A stretch of 64,000 nt of DNA, from contig JAXMGQ010000020.1 in the NCBI GenBank assembly GCA_046347195.1, positions 16,531 through 80,530 of the forward strand, written 5' to 3'. Positions 16,101-24,889 of the stretch are shown piece after piece. The notes under the pieces are model-generated. The model did not search any database. It saw nothing but the letters and a program-made list of their open reading frames with translations, and was not told the origin of the DNA. Made by a program: the position numbers and the translations under genes. Numbering within the stretch: the stretch's first letter is position 1; every line of letters starts with the position of its first letter. This DNA comes from TMP-86 sp046347195 (GTDB taxonomy: Bacteria > Pseudomonadota > Gammaproteobacteria > Steroidobacterales > Steroidobacteraceae).

Positions 16101-16677
16101 AGGCCATTGCCGCCCAACACCGCCGGCGTCCGGCGTATCCGTGCGCATCGCCCGATGCGCCGCCGATGTCATCGAGCTTGCCGCCCTGCGCGGTCACGAG
16201 CCCGATCTCGCCGAGATCCTGCGCGAACGGGGCCTGGCGCCGCCCGCGCGCGGCCGCTGCACCACCGACGACTCGATCCTGGCGCTATCCGTTCGGCCGC
16301 AGCGGTTGATCATCCTCGGCGAGGCCGCTGAGTCGGGAAGCACGGCGATGCGCTGGCACGGGTTTTGCGAGGGAAGGGCCGCGGTCATCGACCAGAGCGG
16401 CGGCTGGTGTGCGTGGCATCTCGCGGGCGAAGGACTCGCGCCTTGCCTCGCGCGGGGCTGCCGCCTCGATCCGCGCGAGTATCTTGCGGCGGGAGCCGCG
16501 TCGGCGACTTTGTTCGCGCAGGTGGCGTCGATGTTCGCGGGCCTTACGACCGGCATGCTGCTGCTCGCGCCGATCAGCTTCGCGCGGCACGTGGAGGAGT
16601 GGTTCGCCCACTCGGGGGCGGCGATCGGCGCCGCCATTTCGCTTCGACAGATCCTGCTTGACGAGGAGTGCACATGA
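16087..16677 (+). CDS. soxG: Sarcosine oxidase gamma subunit (SoxG)
   Basis: The fourth subunit of the sarcosine oxidase complex, with 196 residues from the GTG at 16087, overlaps the soxA stop by 14 bases. Family features are PPARGRCTTDDSILALSVRP, the WCAWHLAGEG segment and the C-terminal SFARHVEEWFAHSG. The gamma subunit is the least conserved of the set, and position in the soxBDAG order is as telling as sequence. A later GTG at 16141 is also possible. Its stop overlaps the next ATG (ATGA at 16674). Confidence 0.85.
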   Translation: MSKAEGHCRPTPPASGVSVRIARCAADVIELAALRGHEPDLAEILRERGLAPPARGRCTTDDSILALSVRPQRLIILGEAAESGSTAMRWHGFCEGRAAVIDQSGGWCAWHLAGEGLAPCLARGCRLDPREYLAAGAASATLFAQVASMFAGLTTGMLLLAPISFARHVEEWFAHSGAAIGAAISLRQILLDEECT

Positions 16678-19088
16678 ACAGTTCCGCCCGGGCCGTGATC
16701 ATCGGTGGCGGCGTGGTCGGCGCGAGCGTGCTGTACCACCTGGCCAAGGCCGGATGGAAGGACGTGCTGCTGGTCGAGAAGAGCGAGCTCACCTCGGGTT
16801 CGACCTGGCATGCGGCCGGCGGCATGCACACCTTCAACGGCGAGGCCAACATCTCACGCCTGCAGAAATACACCATCGACCTGTACCGCGAGATCGAGTC
16901 GATCTCGGGTCAGTCCTGCGGCCTGCATCCCAATGGCGGACTGATGCTGGCGGCCAACCAGGGCGAGCTCGACAGCCTGAAGCTGATCTGCTCGCGGGCG
17001 CGTTATCTCGGCATGGAGACGCGCATGATCTGCCTGGAGGAAGCGCGGCAGTTCAACCCGCTGATCGACCCGCAGTACTTCATCGGCGCGCTGTGGCGCG
17101 CGGATGGCGGACATTGCGACCCTTCCGGCACCACGCATGCCTACGTGAAGGCGGCGCGCACCCTGGGCGCAAGCGTTGAACGCTTCACTCGGGTCACGGC
17201 CCTTCAGCAGCGCCGCGATGGCAGCTGGGATGTGATCACCGACAAGGGCCGCATCCATGCGCAGCACGTGGTCAACTGCGCAGGACTCTGGGCGCGCGAG
17301 ATCGGACATCTGGTCGGCCTCGAACTGCCGGTGCTCGCCATGGAGCATCACTACCTGCTCACCGAGGACATCCCTGAACTGGCGGGCCGCGCGAAGGAGT
17401 TCGTCAACACCACGGATTACTCGGGCGAGATCTACCTGCGGCAGGAGCGGGGCGGTGCGCTCATCGGCACCTACGAGCCGAACGGCATCGTGTGGGCGCC
17501 GGTGAAGACGCCGGAGGATTTCTCCATGCAGTTGCTGCCCGATGACTTCGAGCGGCTCGCGCCGTACTTCGAGGTGGGATTCAGGCATTTCCCGGCGCTG
17601 GGACGGGTCGGCATCCGCAAGGCCATCAATGGCCCCTTCACCTTCGCGCCGGACGGCAATCCGCTGGTGGGGCCGGTGCGCGGGCTGCCGAATTTCTGGG
17701 TGGCCTGCGCCGTCATGGCCGGTTTCAGCCAGGGCGGGGGCATTGGCCTGGTGCTGTCGCGCTGGATGACCGAAGGGGATCCGGGCCAGGACATCCTGTC
17801 CATGGATGTCTCGCGCTTCGGCAGCTTCGCCACCCCGAAGTACACCTCCATCAAGGTGCCGGAGAACTACGCGCGGCGATTCCGCCTCGCCTATCCGAAC
17901 GAGGAGCTGCCGGCGGCGCGACCCGTGCGGCGCTCGCCCGTGTACGCGCAGCTCCTCGCGCGCGGCGCGGTGATGGGTGCAAATTTCGGCCTGGAGCACG
18001 CGCTGTGGTTCGCGCCACCGGGTATCGAGCCGCGCGAGACGCCGACCTACCGGCGCTCGGAAGCGTTCGATGTCGTCGGACAGGAATGCCGTGCCGTACG
18101 CGCACGCGTCGGCCTGTACGAGACCACCAACTACGGCAAGTACGAAGTCACCGGGCGCGGTGCGCGCGCCTGGCTCGATCGCGTGTTCGCCTCACGCATC
18201 CCGCGCCCGGGGCGCCTTGGGCTCGCGCCCATGCTCAACCCCGCGGGGCGCGTCGTGGGTGACCTGTCCATCGCCTGCCTCGCCGAGGATCGCTTCCTCA
18301 TCGTGGGCTCGGGCTTCGCCGAGGAGTTCCACCTGCGCTGGTTCGAGTCCGCCGAACCGCCATCAGAGGTGTTCCTGCGCTCCGCGGCCTCGACGCTGGC
18401 CGGCTTCTCCATCGCCGGTCCACGCTCGCGCGCCCTGCTGCAGAAGCTGGTGCGCATCGACCTGTCGAACGAGGCCTTCCGGCTGTTCGCGGCGAAGGAA
18501 TGCGCCGCGGGCTTCGCGCCGGTGATCCTCACGCGCGCCGGCTTCACCGGCGAGCTGGGCTACGAGCTGTGGACCACGCCGGACTTCGCTGTGTCGCTGT
18601 ACGAGGATCTGTGCGAGGCCGGTCAGGACCTCGGCCTCGTGCACTTCGGTGGCCGCGCGCTGTCCTCGCTCCGGCTGGAGAAGAACTACGGCTCCTTCAA
18701 CAAGGACTTCCGTCCCGACTACACGCTGGGCGAGACTGGCCTCGACCGGTTCGTCGATTTCTCCAAGGGCGATTTCACCGGCCAGGCCGCGGCGCTGGCC
18801 GAGCGCGAGGTCGGTCCGAAGCGCCGCTTCGTGGTGATGCAGGTGCAGGAGGGCGATGCCGACGTGGTCGGCTTCGAGTCCCTCATGAAGGATGGCAAGG
18901 CCGTGGGCTACGTCACCTCCGGTGCCTACGGGCATTGCGTGGACGCGAGCCTCGCCGCCGGTTACGTGCCCGCGGCGCTGGCCAAGGAGGGCGAGAACCT
19001 CGAAATCGACATCCTGGGCGAGCCGCGCCGCGCCACGGTGAGGCTGCAGCCGCTTTACGATCCGCAAGGAATGCGGTTGCGCGCGTGA
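16674..19088 (+). CDS. Dimethylglycine/sarcosine dehydrogenase-like FAD- and folate-dependent oxidoreductase
   Basis: This 804-residue enzyme is translationally coupled to soxG. The N-terminal FAD domain carries AVIIGGGVVGASVLYHLAKA and SGSTWHAAGGMHTF, where the His after Trp is the covalent FAD site of the DMGDH/SARDH family. The second half is a GcvT-like folate-binding domain (ECRAVRARVGLYETTNYGKY, then GFTGELGYELWTT and SLRLEKNYGSFNKDF). The family demethylates N-methylated glycines and loads methylene groups on folate. With soxBDAG next door it probably performs dimethylglycine or a related N-methyl amine oxidation; the precise substrate cannot be read from sequence. Confidence 0.88.
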   Translation: MNSSARAVIIGGGVVGASVLYHLAKAGWKDVLLVEKSELTSGSTWHAAGGMHTFNGEANISRLQKYTIDLYREIESISGQSCGLHPNGGLMLAANQGELDSLKLICSRARYLGMETRMICLEEARQFNPLIDPQYFIGALWRADGGHCDPSGTTHAYVKAARTLGASVERFTRVTALQQRRDGSWDVITDKGRIHAQHVVNCAGLWAREIGHLVGLELPVLAMEHHYLLTEDIPELAGRAKEFVNTTDYSGEIYLRQERGGALIGTYEPNGIVWAPVKTPEDFSMQLLPDDFERLAPYFEVGFRHFPALGRVGIRKAINGPFTFAPDGNPLVGPVRGLPNFWVACAVMAGFSQGGGIGLVLSRWMTEGDPGQDILSMDVSRFGSFATPKYTSIKVPENYARRFRLAYPNEELPAARPVRRSPVYAQLLARGAVMGANFGLEHALWFAPPGIEPRETPTYRRSEAFDVVGQECRAVRARVGLYETTNYGKYEVTGRGARAWLDRVFASRIPRPGRLGLAPMLNPAGRVVGDLSIACLAEDRFLIVGSGFAEEFHLRWFESAEPPSEVFLRSAASTLAGFSIAGPRSRALLQKLVRIDLSNEAFRLFAAKECAAGFAPVILTRAGFTGELGYELWTTPDFAVSLYEDLCEAGQDLGLVHFGGRALSSLRLEKNYGSFNKDFRPDYTLGETGLDRFVDFSKGDFTGQAAALAEREVGPKRRFVVMQVQEGDADVVGFESLMKDGKAVGYVTSGAYGHCVDASLAAGYVPAALAKEGENLEIDILGEPRRATVRLQPLYDPQGMRLRA

Positions 19089-19111
19089 GACTGGCTTCGA
19101 ACGCGCTCATT

Positions 19112-19141
19112 GCAATTCTGCCTATCGATGGGCATAATTGC
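19112..19141. promoter_or_regulatory. Long inverted repeat upstream of the AAA ATPase gene
   Basis: Arms GCAATTCTGCC (19112-19122) and GGCATAATTGC (19131-19141) pair over 11 bases with one mismatch around the loop TATCGATG. There is no trailing T-run, so it is a poor intrinsic terminator for the sox operon. It ends 7 bases before the ATPase ATG, which suits an operator. Confidence 0.5.
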
Positions 19142-19158
19142 TATATAAATGATATATA
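19142..19158. promoter_or_regulatory. AT-only palindrome TATATA-N5-TATATA spanning the ATPase start codon
   Basis: A perfect TATATA/TATATA inverted repeat with five bases between the arms covers the ATG at 19149. In this GC-rich sequence a 17-base run with a single G or C is striking. It sits directly against the larger inverted repeat at 19112-19141. It could be a -10 region, an operator half or a translation-control site. Confidence 0.4.
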
Positions 19159-20315
19159 AGAGGAAAATTGCTAGCCGTCTGCACCAACTGGCTCGCCAGT
19201 TTCCTGCAGTGGTGCTGACCGGGGCTCGGCAGACCGGCAAGACGACTTTGTTGCGTCAGGAGTTTCCAGAGCATCTCTGGGTCAGTCTCGACCTGCCCAG
19301 CGTAGCGGAACAAGCTGAGCGGGATCCGGAACGCTTCCTCGCTGAGCATCCTCCGCCGTTGATCATCGATGAAATGCAATATGCCTCGCAGCTATTCCGC
19401 TTCATCAAGGTCGCCATCGATCGCGATCGGCACCGGATGGGACAGTTCCTGCTCACCGGGTCGCAGAAGTTCACCCTGATGCGCGAGGTGGCTGACAGTC
19501 TTGCCGGCCGCGTGGGCATTGCTGCGCTCGAGCCGCTGTCGGTCGAGGAACTCGGGGAAGCCAACCCCGGCTGGTCTGCCTTGCTCGCGCGCGGGTTGTA
19601 TCCGGAACTATGGCGTGTGCCTGACAGCAACGCATCGGAGTTCTACGCGGCCTACGTGGCCACGTATCTCGAGCGTGATGTTCGCCAGATCCTGAACGTG
19701 CAGAACCTGCGCGACTTCGAACGCTTCCTGCGGGCTGCCGCTGTCAGATCCGGGCACTTGCTCAACCTGTCGGACCTGGCGCGCGATGTGGGTATCAAGC
19801 CGCACACCGCGCGTGCATGGCTGAGTGTGCTGGAGGCGTCCAACCAGATCGTGTTGCTCGAGCCCTATTTCGAAAATGTCGGCAAACGTCTGGTCAAGTC
19901 GCCCAAGCTCTACCTGACGGACCCGGGATTGTTGTGCTTCCTGCTCGGACTGGATGCACGCTCGGTTGCTTCGGGTCCGCTGATCGGCACCATTTGGGAA
20001 ACCCTGGTGTTCGCGGAATTGCGCAAGCGTGCGGCCGCCGATCTGAATGCCGCCGCTTCCGCATTGTGGTTCTATCGCGACGCACAAGGCCGCGAGATCG
20101 ATTTCCTGCGCGCGAGTGGTGGCCAACTCGACCTCGTGGAGGCGAAGTGGTCAGCGGATCCCGATGGCCGCTGGATGCGGGTTCTCGATGACGTCGCGGC
20201 GACGCTGAGCCGATCGCGATCGCAGCGGATGGGTCGACGTTTCCTCGTCTGCACGACGCCGAAGGCACGAAACGAATCGGGGGTTCGGGTTACGAACCCA
20301 GCTCACCTGGACTGA
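19149..20315 (+). CDS. AAA-type ATPase with DUF4143 domain
   Basis: The 388-residue protein opens MIYKRKIASRLHQLARQF and then has a Walker A VVLTGARQTGKTTLL (about residues 22-36), a Walker B PLIIDEMQYA and the sensor-like FLLTGSQKFTLM. The C-terminal DUF4143 half ends with a nuclease-like stretch around RDAQGREIDFLRA and LVEAKWS. Family members are widespread, patchily distributed and mostly of unknown role. The gene has AT-rich palindromic control sequences not seen at neighbouring genes, which suggests independent acquisition. Confidence 0.85.
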   Translation: MIYKRKIASRLHQLARQFPAVVLTGARQTGKTTLLRQEFPEHLWVSLDLPSVAEQAERDPERFLAEHPPPLIIDEMQYASQLFRFIKVAIDRDRHRMGQFLLTGSQKFTLMREVADSLAGRVGIAALEPLSVEELGEANPGWSALLARGLYPELWRVPDSNASEFYAAYVATYLERDVRQILNVQNLRDFERFLRAAAVRSGHLLNLSDLARDVGIKPHTARAWLSVLEASNQIVLLEPYFENVGKRLVKSPKLYLTDPGLLCFLLGLDARSVASGPLIGTIWETLVFAELRKRAAADLNAAASALWFYRDAQGREIDFLRASGGQLDLVEAKWSADPDGRWMRVLDDVAATLSRSRSQRMGRRFLVCTTPKARNESGVRVTNPAHLD

Positions 20316-20321
20316 ACAGGC

Positions 20322-21251
20322 ATGAAGCACGACCCTGATCACCGGAGCAGTGGCTCGAAGCCTCGGATGTCCTTGCTCGCCACCGCCATCGCCATGGTGA
20401 CCGCCATCGCGGTCGCGCCAGGCCTGCTGTGGGCGGACGCTTCGCCGTCCTCCACCTGGGTCTGCCGCTCCAGCGGCTCGACTCGCGAGATCCGCCTCTA
20501 CGACACCGGGGCGCAGGGATGTCGTGTCGATTACGTGAAGGATGGATCCACCTCGACCCTGTGGCGTGCCAGCACGGACCGGCGCTTTTGCGAGGCGCGG
20601 GCGAAGGAGCTGGCGGCGCGGCTGAACCGCGGCATCTTCCGCTGCGAACTTGCAGGGCAGCCTCCAACGAGCGCTGCGAGCGGACCAGCCGGAGTGCCTG
20701 ACGCTGTGCGATCAACGCCATCGCTGCCCGCCAGCATCGCCCAGCCGCATGGCGAACTCACCGCCGCCCGCATCGCCGCCGCCAACACCTGGCTCGGGCA
20801 GCGCGTTCAGGCCGATGCGAAGGCCCAGCGCCTGAGCAGCGGGCCCGAGGCCCGGCGCTACCCGACGGCGCCGGAGTTCCTCTCGGCGGCCGATCTTGAC
20901 CGTGACGGGCGCACCGACCTGGTGCTGGGCTGGGGCTGGGCCTCGTACCGCTGCGATGGCAGCTTCCTCACCGTGCTGTTCAACGATGGTGACGATGCAA
21001 ACCCTCGTTACCGCCCGGCGGAAGTTGAGCTGCCCGGCAATTGCGGCGCCAAGGGCTGGCTGGCCGCGGTGAAGGATGTGCAATCGCGTCGCATCCACAT
21101 CGACCTGCGGCAGCGCTACCCGGGCGCGGACAACGTGCAGCACATCACCGCCTCGGTGAACCACGGTGGCACGTTCACCTTCTTCGGTCCGGGTGGAGCG
21201 GCGGCGTCCCTCTCCGCCATCGTGAATTCGCTCCCGCTGAAGCCCGAGTAG
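20322..21251 (+). CDS. Secreted hypothetical protein with FG-GAP/VCBS-like segment
   Basis: I do not recognise this 309-residue protein as a named family. It has an N-terminal signal (MSLLATAIAMVTAIAVAPGL, from residue 16) and a Cys-containing domain WVCRSSGSTREIRLYDTGAQ that resembles periplasmic DUF4124-like proteins. It also has a calcium-loop-like repeat LDRDGRTDLVLGWGWASY near residues 190-207. Four further Cys residues could form disulfides. It starts 7 bases after the ATPase stop; a second ATG at 20367 begins right at the signal. The nosZ promoter lies downstream. Confidence 0.65.
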   Translation: MKHDPDHRSSGSKPRMSLLATAIAMVTAIAVAPGLLWADASPSSTWVCRSSGSTREIRLYDTGAQGCRVDYVKDGSTSTLWRASTDRRFCEARAKELAARLNRGIFRCELAGQPPTSAASGPAGVPDAVRSTPSLPASIAQPHGELTAARIAAANTWLGQRVQADAKAQRLSSGPEARRYPTAPEFLSAADLDRDGRTDLVLGWGWASYRCDGSFLTVLFNDGDDANPRYRPAEVELPGNCGAKGWLAAVKDVQSRRIHIDLRQRYPGADNVQHITASVNHGGTFTFFGPGGAAASLSAIVNSLPLKPE

Positions 21252-21321
21252 TTCCGACCGCGCCGGTCGGTACTCGCCGCAATCTCATACGGATAAGCGG
21301 TAAGGCTCCCTGCCCGCGCAA

Positions 21322-21335
21322 TTGACTTCGGTCAA
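21322..21335. promoter_or_regulatory. FNR/Dnr-type box upstream of nosZ, with matching -10
   Basis: TTGACTTCGGTCAA is a perfect dyad of the TTGAY-N4-RTCAA class recognised by FNR/Dnr regulators. It is centred at 21328.5. A TACAGT hexamer at 21358-21363 would place the transcript start near 21370, giving the -41.5 position expected for class II activation. nosZ begins at 21415. A dnr-like gene lies at 35503 with a similar box beside it. Confidence 0.75.
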
Positions 21336-21414
21336 GGGACACCGAAGCGCCCCTGCCTACAGTAATCGCGGTTCGACACATTGTTTTGCAGATCACCAAT
21401 TTCGGGAGCGAGGT

Positions 21415-23706
21415 ATGAACAAGACTTCCAAACGAGCACTCGGATTGCTGCTGGCCGCAGGGTTCGGCTGGGGCGCCGCCGCTTCGGCGGCCGATACCCT
21501 GCAGGACGTGATGCAGGCCCGCGGCTTGAGTCAACAGGACGTCTTGGCGGCGGCCAAGACGTACGTACCCACCGGCGGGCGCGATGAATTCGTTGCGTTC
21601 AGTTCTGGCGGACAGAGCGGCCAGATCATCGTCTACGGCATCCCCTCGATGCGCATCCTCAAGTACCTCGCCGTGTTCACGCCGGAGCCTTGGCAGGGCT
21701 ATGGCTTCGATGAGAGCTCCAGAAAGATCCTCGACGAGGGCAAGATCGACGGCAAGTCCATCGCCTGGGGCGACACGCACCATCCGGCGATCTCGGAGAC
21801 CGACGGCAAGTACGACGGGCAGTTCCTGTTCATCAACGACAAGGCCAACCCGCGCGTCGCGGTGATCGACCTGCGTGACTTCGAGACCAAGCAGATCGTC
21901 GTCAACCCGATCTACAAGTCCGAGCATGGCGGCACCTTCGTCACGCCGAACACCGATTACGTCATCGAGGCGGCCCAGTACGCGGCACCGCTGGAGAGCA
22001 AGAAGTTCTACCCGCTGGAGCAGTTCAACGAGAAGTACCGGGGCGGGGTGACCTACTGGAAGTTCAACCGCGCCGAAGGCCGCATCGATCCGGCGCAGTC
22101 CTTCTCCATCGAGCTGCCGCCGTATTCGCAGGACCTGTCGGATGCCGGCAAGGGTCCTTCGGATGGCTGGTCGTTCACCAACTCCTTCTGCGCCGAGCGC
22201 TATGTCGGCGGCATCGAGAAGGGGCGCCCGCCGTATGAGGCTGGCTGCTCCGCGAAGGACACCGACTACCTGCACGTCATCAACTGGAAGCACGCGGCCG
22301 AGCTGGTCGCCGCCGGCAAGGCGGTCAAGATCAACGGCCACAACGTGCTCTCGCTCGAGACCGCGATCAAGGAAGGCGTGCTGTTCCTCGTTCCCGAGTC
22401 GAAGAGCCCGCACGGCGCCGACGTGACGCCGGACGGCCGCTTCATCATCGTCTCGGGCAAGCTCGACACGCATGCCACGGTGTTCAGCTTCGAGAAGATC
22501 CAGGCGGCGATCCGCGCGAAGAAGTTCGAGTCCAAGGATCCGTACGGCGTCCCCGTGATCGCCATGGCCGATGCCATGGAGCGCCAGGTGCAGATCGGCC
22601 TGGGGCCGCTGCACACGCAGTTCGACTCCAAGCCCTGCATCGCCTACACCTCGGTGTACGTCGATTCGCAGGTCGCGAAGTGGAATTACTGCGATGGCAA
22701 GGTGCTCGACAAGCTCAGCGTGCAGTACAACATCGGCCACCTGATGACGATGGAAGGCGACTCGGAGACCCCGAAGGGCCACTACCTGGTCGCGCTCAAC
22801 AAGCTGGCCATCGACCGCTTCACGCCGGTGGGTCCGCTGCATCCGCAGAACCACCAGCTCATCGACATCAGCGGCGACAAGATGCAGCTCCTGTACGACA
22901 TGCCGCTGCCGCTGGGCGAGCCGCACTACGCGGTAGCCATCGAGGCGAAGAAGTTGAAGCCGGGCGTGCGCTACAAGGTGGGCACCGACAGCCGCACCGA
23001 CAAGCCGCATCCGGGCGCGGTGCATGCGGGCGAGGAGAAGGTCGTCCGCAAGGGCAACAAGCTGGAGGTGTACGGCACGCTCATCCGCTCGCACATCACG
23101 CCCGAGACCATCGAGGCGCAGGTGGGCGATGAGGTGACGATCTACCTGACCAACCTGGAGCGCGCCGAGGACGAGACGCACGGCTTCGCGGTGTCCACGT
23201 TCAACGTGCATGCCTCGATCGAGCCGGGCAAGACCGTCGCGGTGAAGTTCAAGGCCGACAAGGAAGGCGTGTATCCCTACTACTGCACCGAGTTCTGCTC
23301 GGCGCTCCACCTGGAGATGCAGGGTTACCTGCTGGTCAAGCCGAAGGGCTGGCAGCCGGTCAAGGCGGCCATGGCCACCCAGGGCTACACGGAGAACGAC
23401 TATCGCGCGACCGTGAAGAAGGTGGCCGACACCCAGGCCATCATCGACTCGGTGGTGGGCTACATCACCTCCGTGAACTACAAGGACTATCCGGATGTGG
23501 TCAGCATGGTCGAGGACGCGACCGACCAGCTCGGCAAGATGAAGGACGCCAAGGCCAAGGCGGAAGCCGCTGCCGGCAAGAAGGACTGGGAGCAGGCCAA
23601 CCTCTGGTCCGAGCAGGTGTTCCAGTACCAGGTGAAGGCGGCGGACCTCGGTCTGCGCGCCAAGACCTATCTCGAACAGCATGGCGCCCACAAGGTAGCC
23701 AAGTAA
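21415..23706 (+). CDS. nosZ: Nitrous oxide reductase NosZ, clade II (Sec-dependent)
   Basis: NosZ reduces N2O to N2 in the periplasm. The N-terminus MNKTSKRALGLLLAAGFGW is a plain Sec signal with no twin-arginine motif, the mark of clade II. Histidine ligands of the CuZ centre lie in motifs such as GDTHHP, SEHGGTF, SPHGADV, NIGHL and GEPHY. The CuA site is YYCTEFCSALHLEM, with Cys624, Cys628, His632 and Met635. Residues 645-763 form a helical C-terminal extension beyond the cupredoxin domain. The downstream genes cyt c, cyt c, nosB, D, G, H follow the clade II pattern, and nosR is absent. Confidence 0.96.
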   Translation: MNKTSKRALGLLLAAGFGWGAAASAADTLQDVMQARGLSQQDVLAAAKTYVPTGGRDEFVAFSSGGQSGQIIVYGIPSMRILKYLAVFTPEPWQGYGFDESSRKILDEGKIDGKSIAWGDTHHPAISETDGKYDGQFLFINDKANPRVAVIDLRDFETKQIVVNPIYKSEHGGTFVTPNTDYVIEAAQYAAPLESKKFYPLEQFNEKYRGGVTYWKFNRAEGRIDPAQSFSIELPPYSQDLSDAGKGPSDGWSFTNSFCAERYVGGIEKGRPPYEAGCSAKDTDYLHVINWKHAAELVAAGKAVKINGHNVLSLETAIKEGVLFLVPESKSPHGADVTPDGRFIIVSGKLDTHATVFSFEKIQAAIRAKKFESKDPYGVPVIAMADAMERQVQIGLGPLHTQFDSKPCIAYTSVYVDSQVAKWNYCDGKVLDKLSVQYNIGHLMTMEGDSETPKGHYLVALNKLAIDRFTPVGPLHPQNHQLIDISGDKMQLLYDMPLPLGEPHYAVAIEAKKLKPGVRYKVGTDSRTDKPHPGAVHAGEEKVVRKGNKLEVYGTLIRSHITPETIEAQVGDEVTIYLTNLERAEDETHGFAVSTFNVHASIEPGKTVAVKFKADKEGVYPYYCTEFCSALHLEMQGYLLVKPKGWQPVKAAMATQGYTENDYRATVKKVADTQAIIDSVVGYITSVNYKDYPDVVSMVEDATDQLGKMKDAKAKAEAAAGKKDWEQANLWSEQVFQYQVKAADLGLRAKTYLEQHGAHKVAK

Positions 23707-23720
23707 GCAACCACAGGAAG

Positions 23721-23755
23721 GCGGGGAACGGCTGCAGGCAAGGGCCGTTCCCCGC
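23721..23755 (+). promoter_or_regulatory. Strong intercistronic hairpin between nosZ and the first cytochrome c gene
   Basis: GCGGGGAACGGC (23721-23732) and GCCGTTCCCCGC (23744-23755) form a perfect 12-base-pair stem with an 11-base loop. No T-run follows, and the ribosome site AGGAGAG of the next gene starts a few bases after it. It most likely protects the nosZ message from 3' decay or partly attenuates the downstream genes, making nosZ the most abundant product. Confidence 0.65.
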
Positions 23756-23777
23756 AACCTTCAGGAGAGAAAATCCA

Positions 23778-24086
23778 ATGTTCGCAAGAGTCCTTCTGTT
23801 TCTGGCCCTGAGCGCCTGCGCCGGCACCGCGTTCGCCGACGGCGCCGCGCTCTACGCCGAGAAGACCTGCGTCGCGTGTCATGGCAAGGACGCGAAGACG
23901 CCGCTGATGCCCGATTACCCGAAGATTGCCGGGCAGAACGCCAAGTACATGGTGAAGCAGATGGCTGACATCAAGAGCGGCGCCCGCGCGAACGGCAACT
24001 CCGCCGCGATGAAGGGCGTCATGGTGCTGGTGTCGGACGATGACATCAAGCAACTGGCCGACTATCTATCCAAGCTCAAACCCTAG
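23778..24086 (+). CDS. Small class I cytochrome c of the nos cluster (NosC1-like)
   Basis: The 102-residue periplasmic protein has a Sec signal (ARVLLFLALSACAGTAFA), one haem motif CVACH near residues 33-37, and a distal Met probably in the AMKGVMVLVSD region. The segment ADIKSGARANGN is typical of c5-like nos cytochromes. It probably passes electrons to NosZ. It has a clear AGGAGAG ribosome site and follows the hairpin. Confidence 0.88.
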   Translation: MFARVLLFLALSACAGTAFADGAALYAEKTCVACHGKDAKTPLMPDYPKIAGQNAKYMVKQMADIKSGARANGNSAAMKGVMVLVSDDDIKQLADYLSKLKP

Positions 24087-24096
24087 AGGACACCCC

Positions 24097-24822
24097 GTGA
24101 AACTCACGACACTTCTGGCGCTCAGCCTGCTCGGCAGTTCTGCCGCGATGGCCCAGGCGCCCGCGCCCGCCAAGGCCGGCATCGAATCGCAAGGCTATGT
24201 CTGGAATGCCCAGGAGGGCGAGAAGATCGAGGCGCTGCACAAGAAGGGCGACATCGCGAATGGCAAGGACGCATACGAAGTCTGTGGCGCCTGCCACCTG
24301 CCCTCCGGCGCGGGCCGTCCCGACGGCACGTTCCCGCAGCTCGCGGGCCAGCACAGCACCGTGCTCATCAAGCAGATGGCCGACATCCGCGCCGGGCTGC
24401 GCGACAACCCGACCATGTACCCCTTCGCCATCTCGCTGGTCGATCCGCAGGAACTCGCGGATGCGTCCGCCTACATCGCCAGCCTGTGCATCCCGTTGGA
24501 TCATGGCAAGTACGAGGGCCGTGACGAGGCGCAGCAGGTGGCCACGGGCAAGCAGCTCTACGAGAAGGAATGCCAGACCTGCCACGGCAAGAACGGCGAG
24601 GGCAACCGCGACAAGTTCTATCCCGTCATCGCCGGGCAACACTACAAGTACCTGCTGCGGCAGATGACCAACATCCGTGATGGCAAGCGCCGCAACGCCA
24701 ACCCGGACATGGTCAAGATCATCAAGAAGTACACCGACACCGACCTGGTCGCCATCAGCGCCTACCAGTCGAGCCTGGAGATGCCCGGCGCCATGTGCAA
24801 GGCCGGCGCACCGAAGAAATAG
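24097..24822 (+). CDS. Di-haem cytochrome c of the nos cluster (NosC2-like)
   Basis: The 241-residue exported protein has two haem c motifs, CGACH (about residues 65-69) and CQTCH (about 157-161), in two c4-like domains with paired AGQH segments (FPQLAGQHSTV and YPVIAGQHYKY). It is likely part of the electron path from the quinol/NosGH module to NosZ. The start is GTG at 24097, behind an AGAGGA ribosome site and followed by a good signal peptide. An upstream ATG at 24040 lies inside the previous gene. Confidence 0.88.
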   Translation: MKLTTLLALSLLGSSAAMAQAPAPAKAGIESQGYVWNAQEGEKIEALHKKGDIANGKDAYEVCGACHLPSGAGRPDGTFPQLAGQHSTVLIKQMADIRAGLRDNPTMYPFAISLVDPQELADASAYIASLCIPLDHGKYEGRDEAQQVATGKQLYEKECQTCHGKNGEGNRDKFYPVIAGQHYKYLLRQMTNIRDGKRRNANPDMVKIIKKYTDTDLVAISAYQSSLEMPGAMCKAGAPKK

Positions 24823-24889
24823 CCGCAACTTCGTTCGCCAGCCGGGGCGCGCCGTTCCAACAGGGTTGCGCTCCGGCATCGAGACCGAT

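Noticed and set aside
19112..19141. Intrinsic terminator for the sox operon
   Set aside because: The stem has a mismatch and is followed by TATATAAA rather than a T-run; an operator role seems likelier.
21175..23757. Long open frame on the - strand opposite nosZ (about 860 codons)
   Set aside because: It mirrors the nosZ codons in GC-rich DNA, gives low-complexity Arg/Leu/Val/His sequence and matches no family.
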